A stretch of 64,000 nucleotides of DNA from Bubalus kerabau (lineage: Eukaryota > Chordata > Mammalia > Artiodactyla > Bovidae), in the NCBI RefSeq assembly GCF_029407905.1, contig NC_073646.1, positions 18,060,001 to 18,124,000 of the forward strand, read 5' to 3'. Each line of letters starts with the position of its first letter. Position 1 is the stretch's first letter. The position numbers and the translations under genes were made by a program. Under the pieces are notes generated by a model. It worked only from the letters and a program-made list of their open reading frames with translations. It did no database searches and had not been told where the DNA came from. Shown here piece by piece: positions 44,901 to 51,229 of this stretch.

Positions 44901-46391
44901 TGAAGGTTGAAGATGCTGACTCCCACTTACCTCACCACCAACCCATCAGAAGAATATCCATGAGCTGATCATGCCCTCTTTAAACAATTACTATAAAACT
45001 TCTCACTATCTTCCCCAAGTGGGGACACATGGTTTTGAGGGCATTAGCCCACTATGGCTGCCTTTCTTTTTCTACTTCACCCAAAACTCTGTCTCTGAGA
45101 TTTGACTTGGCACTAGTGTATGGAGAAGCTGAGCTAACAGAATCAAAGGCTGAATTCGAGAAAGAGCTGTGTGTGTTTGAGCCAGTTTTCCTACTGACTC
45201 AATGTTAAAATGTTTCAGAGAAATGAGAGGATCAGATATATTTTCACAGATGCAATAGTGCCTAGACAACTGCAAAGCTCTCTTACTAAGCAAGCTATCA
45301 TTATGATGAAGTCTGGAGACTGCCAAGAGAAAAGGAGAGGCAGAAATCATCAGGCATCCTGCTGCCAGGCTTGTCTGACCATGGGGAGCCTGATAAGGAG
45401 ATGACCTGGATACTTTGGAGGACAAATAAAGACAGCCCCTGTGAAAGTGATCCACTTAGAATATATAAGCTAACCACTGACCAAGACTCTCCTTAACCAG
45501 GCCAGATTTTCTGCTTCGTTCACACACCAGCCTTTGTTTAGCCCCTTGAAGTTAGGCCATATACTATTCTGTTCCCTAAGGATCCCAACATCATTCCCAC
45601 CTCAGTACCTTTGCACTTGCTGTTTCCATTTCCTGGAGCACTTTTCCCCCAGATTCATGGGTGGCTCTTCATAATTACAGTTTCAGTTCAAAGGTCACTT
45701 TCCAACAGGATTTCTGTCTACAGTAGCCTGACTTCTCCATCTAGTCATTCCTTATTGCGCTAGCCTACTTCTTCATTGCACTCACTGCTCTCTTAAAAGT
45801 ACCTCGTTTATGTACTTACTTGTTTAAGGCCTGTCTCCCCTACTCCAACGCCAAGCTCTGTGAAAGCAGGGACCCCTTCTGTCTTGTTCATGACTATCCT
45901 CAGTACCTGGCATATAGCAAATACATAGGTATTTGCAGTGTTCCATAAATACTTGGAAGTCCGGAGATTTTCCGGCATTCAGACGGATTGATGGCCACTT
46001 GAAAGTATTCTTTGTGGACGAATGGGGAATGGTAAGACCATCATGAAAAGGCTGGGGAACCTTCGGAAAGGCAGGCAAAAAGTCCAAGCTCCCAGGAGGG
46101 GCGCAGGGGAGGAAGGCGTGGGGGACTCACCTGCCGAATGGCCGCCAGCGTGTTCTCGGGAGCGTCGTGGCTGCCTCCGCGGTGGGCGATAGCGGAAACG
46201 CGGTCCCTGGGCTTGAGCACCTGCATAGCCCTGCGGGAGGGCACCGGCTCAAAGCTGAAGAGGCGCAACAGGAGGTAGAGGCTGCCAGTGAAGAGGCAGG
46301 CATTGAAGGGACTGCGCGTTAGCAGCAGCAGCAGCAGCAGCAGGAAAGAGAAGGGGCCCATGAGGCCCCCCTGTTCCTCCCACAGCCACAT
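20763..46391 (-). CDS. GDE1: GDE1, glycerophosphodiester phosphodiesterase 1 (MIR16), complete
   Basis: GDE1 is a membrane glycoprotein that hydrolyses glycerophosphodiesters such as glycerophosphoinositol to glycerol-3-phosphate and an alcohol; it is also linked to N-acylethanolamine production. Six exons (46391-46131, 30349-30174, 28402-28297, 24877-24785, 22355-22144, 20910-20763) total 996 nt, which is 331 codons plus stop and equals the human length as I recall it. Visible parts: a hydrophobic N-terminus (residues 11-46, with a Leu run at 17-24), the catalytic HRGG at 70-73 with E79-N80, metal/catalytic E97 and D99, H112, an N-glycosylation site N168-L-T, and a second hydrophobic segment near 263-277 (NILWYLCGVSAFL). 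Every exon border is GT/AG and every phase joins. The start ATG is the first in frame with the signal-anchor. Introns 1-5 are loaded with retroelements; intron 1 is about 15.8 kb. The gene looks intact. Confidence 0.97.
20911..22143. other. GDE1 intron 5 with an L2 remnant
   Basis: About 21340-21660 is an L2 3' end on + (tataaactccgtgagggcag). The rest is unremarkable; the long open - strand frame 21685-22197 overlaps the exon 5 edge only. Confidence 0.55.
22144..22355 (-). CDS. GDE1: GDE1 coding exon 5 (residues 213-282 plus split codon)
   Basis: A 212-nt exon, acceptor CTTTTCAG and donor GTAAGT, leaving two bases of a Pro codon. It encodes RPWSLSHTGDGKPRF and the C-terminal hydrophobic stretch SMHNILWYLCGVSAFL. 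Confidence 0.96.
23202..23515 (-). mobile_element. Dimeric Bov-tA SINE
   Basis: Same architecture as 9345-9683; the first unit has lost about 20 nt near 23380. Confidence 0.9.
24351..24574 (-). mobile_element. Bov-tA SINE with 7-bp TSD
   Basis: TSD ttataaa at 24351-24357 and 24568-24574; element 24358-24567. Confidence 0.92.
24785..24877 (-). CDS. GDE1: GDE1 coding exon 4 (residues 182-212)
   Basis: Ninety-three nt in phase 0, acceptor TTTTACAG and donor GTAAAA. It encodes ATDALKKVYMEFPKLYN and VCSFLPEVIYK. Confidence 0.96.
25193..25491 (-). mobile_element. Bov-A2 SINE with 12-bp TSD
   Basis: Element 25205-25479, a dimer whose (GCT)n start is the reversed tail. TSD atatcccagttt at 25193-25204 and 25480-25491. 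Confidence 0.94.
26843..26980 (-). mobile_element. Bov-tA SINE fragment
   Basis: Reverse Bov-tA head and part of the body, ending gagccacctgggaagcccc. Confidence 0.88.
27241..27540 (+). mobile_element. CHR-type SINE with 15-bp TSD
   Basis: Element 27256-27525 with an A18 tail. TSD aactatatgtaaggg / aactatacataaggg, two differences. Confidence 0.92.
27716..27977 (-). mobile_element. Bov-A2 SINE
   Basis: Two Bov-A units joined by a gtgaaaagtgaaagtgaagt linker. Confidence 0.92.
28297..28402 (-). CDS. GDE1: GDE1 coding exon 3 (R146-K181)
   Basis: A 106-nt exon between CTTGTAG and GTACAG. One base completes the split Arg codon, then NDFPNEKIPTLREAVAE and HNLTIFFDVKGHAYK. It carries the N168-L-T sequon. 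Confidence 0.96.
28403..30173. other. GDE1 intron 2
   Basis: One Bov-A2 (29030-29304) and a short CA/TA run near 29880. Nothing else was recognised. Confidence 0.5.
29016..29318 (-). mobile_element. Bov-A2 SINE with 14-bp TSD
   Basis: TSD acatcttattagct / acatcttaatagct, one difference; element 29030-29304. Confidence 0.94.
30174..30349 (-). CDS. GDE1: GDE1 coding exon 2 (residues 88-145 plus split codon)
   Basis: The exon starts after GTTAAG and ends before GTAAGT; 176 nt, leaving phase 2. It encodes GVELDLEFTADGIPVLMHD, which contains the catalytic E97, D99 and H112, then the TDGTGRLCDLTFEQIRKLNP stretch. Confidence 0.96.
30540..30748 (+). mobile_element. Bov-tA SINE
   Basis: From taggtggtgctagtggtaaa to cacgactaaatgacttagta. 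Confidence 0.9.
30749..31374. other. GDE1 intron 1, nothing recognised
   Basis: No clear repeat or exon. Confidence 0.4.
31382..31579 (-). mobile_element. L1 LINE 3' end, very short
   Basis: Element 31391-31570 (180 bp, 3' UTR only). TSD cactattct at 31382-31390 and 31571-31579. Confidence 0.9.
31634..32518 (+). mobile_element. BovB LINE 3' part with 11-bp TSD
   Basis: Element 31645-32507 keeps RT text RYADDTLMALTEEELKNLLM and runs to gagcgactgagctg. TSD attaacaggtt / attaataggct. Confidence 0.92.
32589..32816 (-). mobile_element. CHR-type SINE with 14-bp TSD
   Basis: Element 32603-32802. TSD gaggctgcactttc / gaggctacactctt. Confidence 0.85.
32853..32966 (+). mobile_element. Bov SINE fragment
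   Basis: From ggcaccccactccagtactc to cgactcagcaacttcacttt. Confidence 0.88.
32967..33560. other. GDE1 intron 1, nothing recognised
   Basis: A MIR-like stretch may lie near 33330-33510; otherwise nothing. Confidence 0.4.
33561..34186 (-). mobile_element. BovB LINE 3' end, reversed
   Basis: A 626-bp BovB 3' segment on the - strand, from gttcagttcagtcgctcagt to cactgtttccactgtttccc. It lies in opposite orientation to the BovB at 31645-32507. Confidence 0.94.
34187..34783. other. GDE1 intron 1, nothing recognised
   Basis: AT-rich; a tagtatagcacagtatagta-type low-complexity stretch near 34450-34555. Confidence 0.4.
34784..34886 (-). mobile_element. CHR-type SINE fragment
   Basis: Reverse CHR head (taaccactggactgccaagg). 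Confidence 0.8.
34895..35614 (-). mobile_element. Ancient L1 fragment, 3' part (left half)
   Basis: Reverse-strand translation keeps the L1 ORF2 C-terminal wording (KLVWQFLRKLSIELPYEPAV, LLGIYSKELKTC). It is strongly diverged and interrupted by the BovB at 35615; the other half is at 39732. Confidence 0.8.
36021..36036 (+). repeat. Left TSD of the CORO2A retrocopy
   Basis: AAAATCCTAAAAGATG, identical to 38306-38321. The target TTT/AAAA fits L1 endonuclease preference. Both copies are part of the interrupted BovB reading frame. Confidence 0.95.
36037..38305 (+). pseudogene. CORO2A: CORO2A processed pseudogene (retrocopy) in GDE1 intron 1
   Basis: CORO2A is a WD40 coronin that binds actin and takes part in nuclear corepressor complexes. 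This copy has no introns. Some 36 nt of 5' UTR precede ATG at 36073 (MSQHPQYRSSKF). The first 341 codons are open and cover the WD40 propeller (DVRWNPFNDFEIASCSEDAT, HPMAANILFSSGYDYKVMVW, MSFNTNGSLLATAYKDRKIR). One base is missing near 37013, two near 37230, and the frame slips again near 37330. The C-terminal coiled coil is readable to TGA at 37634-37636 (QAKQLELEIRNL) after an in-frame TAA near 37529. A 3' UTR with a Bov-tA SINE follows, then an AAATAAATAAATAAAA tail. Flanks are a perfect 16-bp TSD (36021-36036 and 38306-38321). CORO2A fits better than CORO2B by recalled wording. The parent gene is elsewhere in the genome. Confidence 0.93.
37850..38045 (+). mobile_element. Bov-tA SINE inside the CORO2A retrocopy 3' UTR
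   Basis: A tRNA-like head (gtagctcagatggtaaagcg) followed by the Bov body and the ending cggacacgactgagcaac. It either came with the parental 3' UTR or inserted later. Confidence 0.9.
38306..38321 (+). repeat. Right TSD of the CORO2A retrocopy
   Basis: AAAATCCTAAAAGATG directly follows the A-rich tail; BovB sequence resumes after it. Confidence 0.95.
39732..39845 (-). mobile_element. Ancient L1 fragment (right half)
   Basis: The text ttcactgtggttttgatttg and ctgatggctgaccgtgttga continues the L1 broken at 35614. Confidence 0.75.
39846..40092 (-). repeat. L2-like remnant, left part
   Basis: The words gtgcctactatgtatcaggc and acattttagtggggagaaag fit a reversed L2 3' end. It probably continues at 42003 beyond the L1 insertion. 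Confidence 0.55.
41125..41557 (-). mobile_element. Candidate ERV solo LTR inside the L1
   Basis: A 433-bp insert that begins TGTTACAG and ends CACCTCA, flanked by aagc/aacc, a 4-bp near-match duplication that fits the L1 sequence on each side. On the - strand AATAAA lies near the 3' end (41184-41189), so a - orientation is preferred. It contains two ~125-bp copies about 165 bp apart. No internal ERV genes are seen. The family was not identified. Confidence 0.6.
41228..41513 (+). repeat. Imperfect ~165-bp-period direct duplication inside the LTR
   Basis: The block from ctgggccccaccccaggca (41236) to cagaaagttgt (41349) recurs from 41402 to 41513. The copies share aagctgtttaagcaagataa and differ by a few bases and indels. 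Confidence 0.9.
42003..43356. other. GDE1 intron 1, mostly unrecognised
   Basis: The first ~100 nt look like the other half of the L2 remnant. A GT/GC run lies near 42182-42199. Nothing else. Confidence 0.4.
43357..43494 (+). mobile_element. Minimal BovB 3' end (112 bp) with 13-bp TSD
   Basis: Element 43370-43481 from tggacatgaacttgggcaaa to gactgaacaacaac. TSD atactttaaggca at 43357-43369 and 43482-43494. Confidence 0.94.
43650..44037 (-). mobile_element. L1 LINE 3' end with 17-bp TSD
   Basis: Element 43667-44020. TSD tttagacttatttttaa at 43650-43666 and 44021-44037. Confidence 0.88.
44038..46130. other. GDE1 intron 1, 5' part
   Basis: A MIR-like stretch at ~44225-44345 and an L2 on + at ~45500-45960 (cctttgcacttgctgtttcc, aagctctgtgaaagcaggga). 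The region 44350-45500 shows nothing recognisable. Confidence 0.5.
46131..46391 (-). CDS. GDE1: GDE1 coding exon 1 (residues 1-87)
   Basis: The exon encodes the signal-anchor and the first catalytic motif (AIAHRGGSHDAPENT). It ends in CAG|GTGAGT, phase 0. Seven CTG codons plus CTA make an eight-leucine run. The context before the ATG is GCCGGC, giving G at -3. Confidence 0.96.
46321..46341. repeat. (AGC)7 microsatellite coding for leucines in GDE1
   Basis: Seven perfect CTG codons on the - strand, inside the first hydrophobic segment. Confidence 0.95.
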
Positions 46392-46640
46392 GCCGGCGCC
46401 CGCACCGGCACAGATGGGAGGCCCGGACCCGCCGGGCTCCCAGGACAGGAGAACGAGAAACTAGGACGAGAGCCCAAAGCGCCGGCTGCAACCAGCACCC
46501 TTTGAGTGGACCAGCGCCGCACAATGGCGGCGGCCGCTACTTCCGGAGAAGTAGACCGAGGCCCAGCCAATCAGGGCGGAGGATCTCCAGCGCTCGGGGC
46601 GGAGCCGCTGCCAAGGCAACGGAGGCGGGCTCAGGCTCCC
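46392..46640 (-). promoter_or_regulatory. GDE1: GDE1 CpG-rich promoter and 5' UTR
   Basis: The stretch upstream of the GDE1 ATG is GC- and CpG-rich with no TATA box. It holds an ETS-type core (acttccgg, 46541-46548) inside a small palindrome, an ATGGCGGC YY1-like word (46523-46530) and a CCAAT box (gccaatcag, near 46565). Such elements are usual in housekeeping promoters. The transcription start is not fixed by the sequence. Confidence 0.7.
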
Positions 46641-46848
46641 GGCTGGCATTCCAAAGTGGCTTGGGGTTAATCTGCAGTCCGGACTTTTATCAGGGCTTTC
46701 AAACACTAGAAAGAAGGGGAGGGATATAAGAGCAGTCTTAAGGTCGTAAGATTAGAAAAGACATTAATGACTCCATTTTGCCATCAAGGGACCTGCCCAG
46801 GGTTCCTTTGAAGGGGCACGACGCTTAGACTATTTATTAGTTTAAGGT

Positions 46849-47062
46849 ATGCAAACACCGGGGCTTCCTTTGTGACTTAGCTGGTAAAGAATCCGCCTGC
46901 AATGCGGGAGACCTGGGTTCCATCCCTGAGTTGGGAAGAGCCCCTGGAGAAGAGAAAGGCTACCCACTCTGGCCTTGGAGAATTCCATGGACTGCACAGT
47001 CCATGGGGTCGCAAAGAGCCAGATACGACTGAGGGACTTTCACTTCACTTCATGCAAACACC
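46849..47062 (+). mobile_element. Bov-tA SINE with 11-bp TSD
   Basis: Element 46860-47051. TSD atgcaaacacc at 46849-46859 and 47052-47062. Confidence 0.94.
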
Positions 47063-47834
47063 AGTCCAGATGCTCAGGGCAACAGCGAGTGAACAGGACC
47101 GCAGGGTCCTTGCTCTCAATGGTGCTTACATTCTCGTGGGGGAAAATAATAGAGTGTACAGCTAACATTTATAGACCACATAACCATGTTATATGTTCCA
47201 TTCCTGCAAGTGCTTTATGTATTATTTATTTTCACAACAGCTTCAGTTGTGTATTTTCTCTGGAGACTGAATTCAGTCGACTTTAGAAGGATGTTTCAGA
47301 TTCAAAGGGAATAAAAGAACATAGCAAAGTAAACTACTGTAAAGTCGCACTCATTTCATATGCTCGTAAGGTTATGCTCAAAATCCTTCAAGCTAGGCTT
47401 CAGCAGTACGTGAACTGAGAACTTCCAGATATACAAACTGGGCTTAGAAAAGGCAGAGGAACCAGAGAGCAAATTGTCAACATCTGTTGGATCATAGAGA
47501 AAGCAAGGCAATTCCAGAAAACCATGTACTTCTGCTTCATTGACTATGCTAAATCCTTTGTGTGGATCACAACAAGCTGTGGAAAATTCTTAAAAGAGGT
47601 GGGAATACCAGAAAATCTTACCTGTCCTTTGAGAAACCTGTTTGCAGGCCAAAAAACAACAGTTAAAACTGGACATAGGACAACGGACTGGTTCCAAATT
47701 GGGGAAGGAGTACATCAAGGCTGTATATTGTCACCCTTATTTAACTTATATGTAAAGTATATCATGCAAAATGCCAGGCTGGATGAATCGCAAGCTGGGA
47801 TCAAGATTACCAGGAGAAACATCAACAACCTTCA

Positions 47835-48511
47835 GATCAGATCAGATCAGTCGCTCAGTCGTGTCCGACTCTTTGCGACCCCATGAATCACAGCACGCCA
47901 GGCCTCCCTGTCCATCACCAACTCCCGGAGTTCACTGAGACTCACGTCCATTGAGTCAGTGATGCCATCCAGCCATCTCATCCTCTGTCGTCCCCTTCTC
48001 CACTTGCCCCCGATCCCTCCCAGCATCAGAGTCTTTTCCAATGAGTCAACTCTTGGCATGAGGTGGCCAAAGTACTGGAATTTCAGCTTTAGCATCATTC
48101 CTTCCAAAGAAATCCCAGGGCTGATCTCCTTCAGAATGGACTGGATGGATCTCCTTGCAGTCCAAGGGACTCTCAAGAGTCTTCTCCAATGCCACAGTTC
48201 AAAAGCATCAATTCTTTGGCGCTCAGCCTTCTTCACAGTCCAACTCTCACATCCATACATGACCACAGGAAAAACCATAGCCTTGACTAGACGAACCTTT
48301 GTTGGCAAAGTAATGTCTCTGCTTTTGAATATGCTATCTAGGTTGGTCATAACTTTCCTTCCAAAGCATAAGCGTCTTTTAATTTCATGGCTGCAGTCAC
48401 CATCTGCAGTGATTTTGGAGCCCATAAAAATAAAGTCTGACACTGTTTCCACTGTTTCCTCATCTATTTCCCATGAAGTGATGGGACCGGATGCCATGAT
48501 CTTCGTTTTCT
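47835..48511 (-). mobile_element. BovB LINE 3' end nested in BovB
   Basis: About 677 bp, 216 codons open on the - strand (MASGPITSWEIDEETVETVS at its start). It ends on + as (cagat)n near 47836. Confidence 0.93.
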
Positions 48512-48655
48512 GAATAGATATGCAGATGATACCACTCTAATGGCAGAAAATGAAGAAGAACTAAAGAGCCTCTTAAGAGAGTAAAAAGGGAAAGTAAAAA
48601 AGTTGGCTTAAAACTCAACATTGAAAAAACTAAGATCACGGCATCTGGTCCCATT

Positions 48656-48740
48656 CAGTTCAGTTCAGTCTCTCAGTCATGTCCGACTCTTTGAGACCCC
48701 ATGAATAGCAGCACGCCAGGCCTCCCTGTCCATCACCAAC
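48656..48740 (-). mobile_element. Short BovB 3' end nested in BovB
   Basis: About 85 bp (cagttcagttcagtctctca ... gtccatcaccaac). Possible TSD tcccatt at 48649-48655 and 48741-48747. Confidence 0.85.
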
Positions 48741-49397
48741 TCCCATTACTTGAAATCAAATAGAAGGAGAAAAAGTACAAACTGCGGCAGATTTTTGTTT
48801 TCTTGGGCTCCAAAATCACTGCAGATGGTGACTGCAGCCATGAAATTAAAAGATTCTTGCTCCTTGGAAGGAAAACTATGACAAACCTGGACAGTATATT
48901 AAAAAGCAGAGGCATCACTTTGCCAACAAAGGTCTCAATAGTCAAAGCTATGGTTTTTCCATAGTCGTGTACAGAAGTGAGAGTTTCTTCTCACAAAGAA
49001 GATTGAGCGCTGAAGAGTTGATGCTTTCAAACTGTGGTGCTGGCAAAGACTCTTGAGAGTGTCTTGGACAGCAAGGAGATCAAACCAGTCAATCCAAAAG
49101 GAAATCAAGCCTGAATATTCATTGGAAGGACTGATGCTGAAGCTGAAACTCCAATTTTTGGCCACCTGATGCAAACAGCTGACTCACTGGAAAAGTCTTT
49201 GATGCTGGGCAAGACTAGGCAAAAGGAGAAGGGGGCAGCAGAAGATGAGATGGTTAGATATGCATCACCAATTCAATGAACATGAATTTGAGCAAACTCT
49301 GCGAGATGGTGGACAGAGGATCCTGGTGTGCTACAGTTCATGGGGCTGCAAAGAGTTGGGCAGGATTCAAGGACTGAACAATAACAAAACTGTAAAG

Positions 49398-50819
49398 CAG
49401 GTATAATCAGATTATAAAGCTGGAAGGGATTTCAATAACACCTTCATTTGACAGAGGAGGAAACTGAGGCCAGGAGAAGTGAAATGAAATGAGCTGATAA
49501 TGGCAGAGTCAGGACTAACATCATGCTGCCCAGTTTTATGCCATGCAATTTTTACTGCTACTCCTCCTAACCGTACTTCTTCTCCTGCTAACTGCTAAGT
49601 CACTTCAGTCGTGTCCGACTCTGTGCGACCCCATAGACGGCAGCCCACCAGGCTCCCCCGTCCCTGTGATTCTCCAGGCAAGAACACTGGAGTGGGTTGC
49701 CATTTCCTTCTCCAATGCATGAAAGTGAAAAGTGAAAGTGAAGTCGCTCAGTCGTGTCCGACTCCTAGCGACCTCATGGACTGCAGCCTACCAGGCTCCT
49801 CCGTCCATGGGAGTTTCCAGGCAAGAGTACCGGAGTGGGGTGCCATTGCCTTCTCTGACTTCTTCTCCTACTAAGGTCTGATGATGGGGCTTCTGTACAA
49901 GGAACTGCAAGAATTATCTCAAGTATTCCTTACAACTGCTCTTGTGATAGGCACGTTTAAATCTTTTATACATGAGAAAATTGGCATGGGAAAGTGGGTA
50001 AAGAGAGGCAGACGGTAAGGCCAATTTAGGAAAGGGGCTAGCTGCTAAATCATATTTTGAAAATGCCAACAAAAATTGGCAGTTGCCTTTGCCTTTGTAA
50101 GGATTAAATTATTAGCCACTGAGGCCACTGACCTTCAACACATCCTGAAAGGAGTTCAGGGTGGAGATCAGGAATGAGGCACTTTGTGCTCCGAGAAAAA
50201 CTGGGTATTTTCAGATTTTATGAGCCCAATTCTTACATCTACTCCTATCTAGAAAAGCACTAAGATCATTAATGTTGACATCAGCTCCTCTTGGCCAGCT
50301 GGAAGCCTCTGGCAAAACGTGTGCTTGACTTCACATATCCCTTTTCGCTAAAATCGTATGTAATACTGACCTCTCCCTGCCTCTCTGGGGGCAGTTTCTC
50401 AGAACTATCTGAATTGCTGTCGTCTCCTGAGTAATAGTCCTCATTTTTGTCCCAAATAAAACTTAACCTACAACTCTCATGGTTTTTTTAAGATGACAGG
50501 AAACTGGCAATATGTTTGGACAGAGAACTTTGGCAAAACATTCTGAGCTTTTCCTGCCATTCTGAACCTGCTGCCTTCCTTTCTTGGAGGTATTTTCCCT
50601 GTGATTTGCAAGAGTAGGGAAGTGTTGAAGCTTAAAGTTGTGGCATCTAGGATTCAATCATTTTTTTATTTTAGAGAGAAAAAAATTTTAGTGCCTACTG
50701 TATGTATTCCAACGATTGTACAGAAAGAAGTTATCTCTTTACAAATAAGTGAAAAATAGTAGCTTCAAGGAACATTTCTCGAGGCTTCAGTTCCTAACGA
50801 AATAAAATTTGAGCGCTGT
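49398..50819. other. GDE1-CCP110 intergenic
   Basis: A MIR-like stretch at ~49400-49550 and a Bov-A2 at 49591-49857. The remainder to the CCP110 promoter shows nothing clear. Confidence 0.5.
49575..49873 (-). mobile_element. Bov-A2 SINE with 16-bp TSD
   Basis: Element 49591-49857. TSD acttcttctcctgcta / acttcttctcctacta, one difference. Confidence 0.94.
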
Positions 50820-51021
50820 CAGTGAGGACTACGTTTCCCGGCGTGCACCGCGCCTCCCGTAAGAAAAACGACTTCTATCGCTGGGCGGGGACGCGTACCC
50901 AGGGGCGCACAGCAGCTCGGGGATTGTAGTTTTCTGGAGGCCCAACCGGTCCAACGGACCCGGAAGCAGCCACCGGAAGTTCCGGCCCTAAGAGGTGGAG
51001 TCCGGAGGTGGGGGTGCGGCT

Positions 51022-51065
<44 letters not shown>
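51022..51065 (+). repeat. (GGC)n trinucleotide repeat at the CCP110 5' end
   Basis: About 14 uninterrupted GGC/CGG units sit in the presumed promoter or first exon. Length polymorphism is likely at such tracts. Confidence 0.95.
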
Positions 51066-51229
51066 TGCCGGGAGCCCGCGTTGCTGCCAGAGTACCGTAA
51101 TATGGCGGGGAGGAGGAGGAGAAGGCGGCGGCGAACGGAGCTGTTTTCAGTCAGTACCAACTGAGCAGTTTCCTTCCTACCAAGGCCAGCAGCTAGGGGA
51201 GGAAACCTGCCGGGGCCGTGGGAGAACAG
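51066..51229 (+). other. CCP110: Candidate CCP110 non-coding first exon (5' UTR)
   Basis: CpG-rich sequence downstream of the (GGC)n tract ends in GGGAGAACAG|GTGTGT, a fair donor. No other strong donor was noticed nearby. It would splice to the 54902 acceptor across a ~3.7-kb intron. The start of the exon is unknown; the bounds are inferred. Confidence 0.4.

Larger units (their letters stand above)
47336..49397 (+). mobile_element. BovB LINE with two reversed BovB insertions, 9-bp TSD
   Basis: Outer element 47345-49388; TSD actgtaaag at 47336-47344 and 49389-49397. BovB text breaks at 47834, resumes near 48514 (gatatgcagatgataccact), breaks again at 48655 and resumes at 48748. Confidence 0.9.

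Noticed and set aside
46249..46706. Several 80-90-codon frames around the GDE1 first exon
   Set aside because: Shadows of exon 1 and its CpG-rich promoter in other frames; only the 46391 frame joins exon 2.
47847..48497. 216-codon - strand frame
   Set aside because: BovB ORF2 end nested in another BovB; no host protein.
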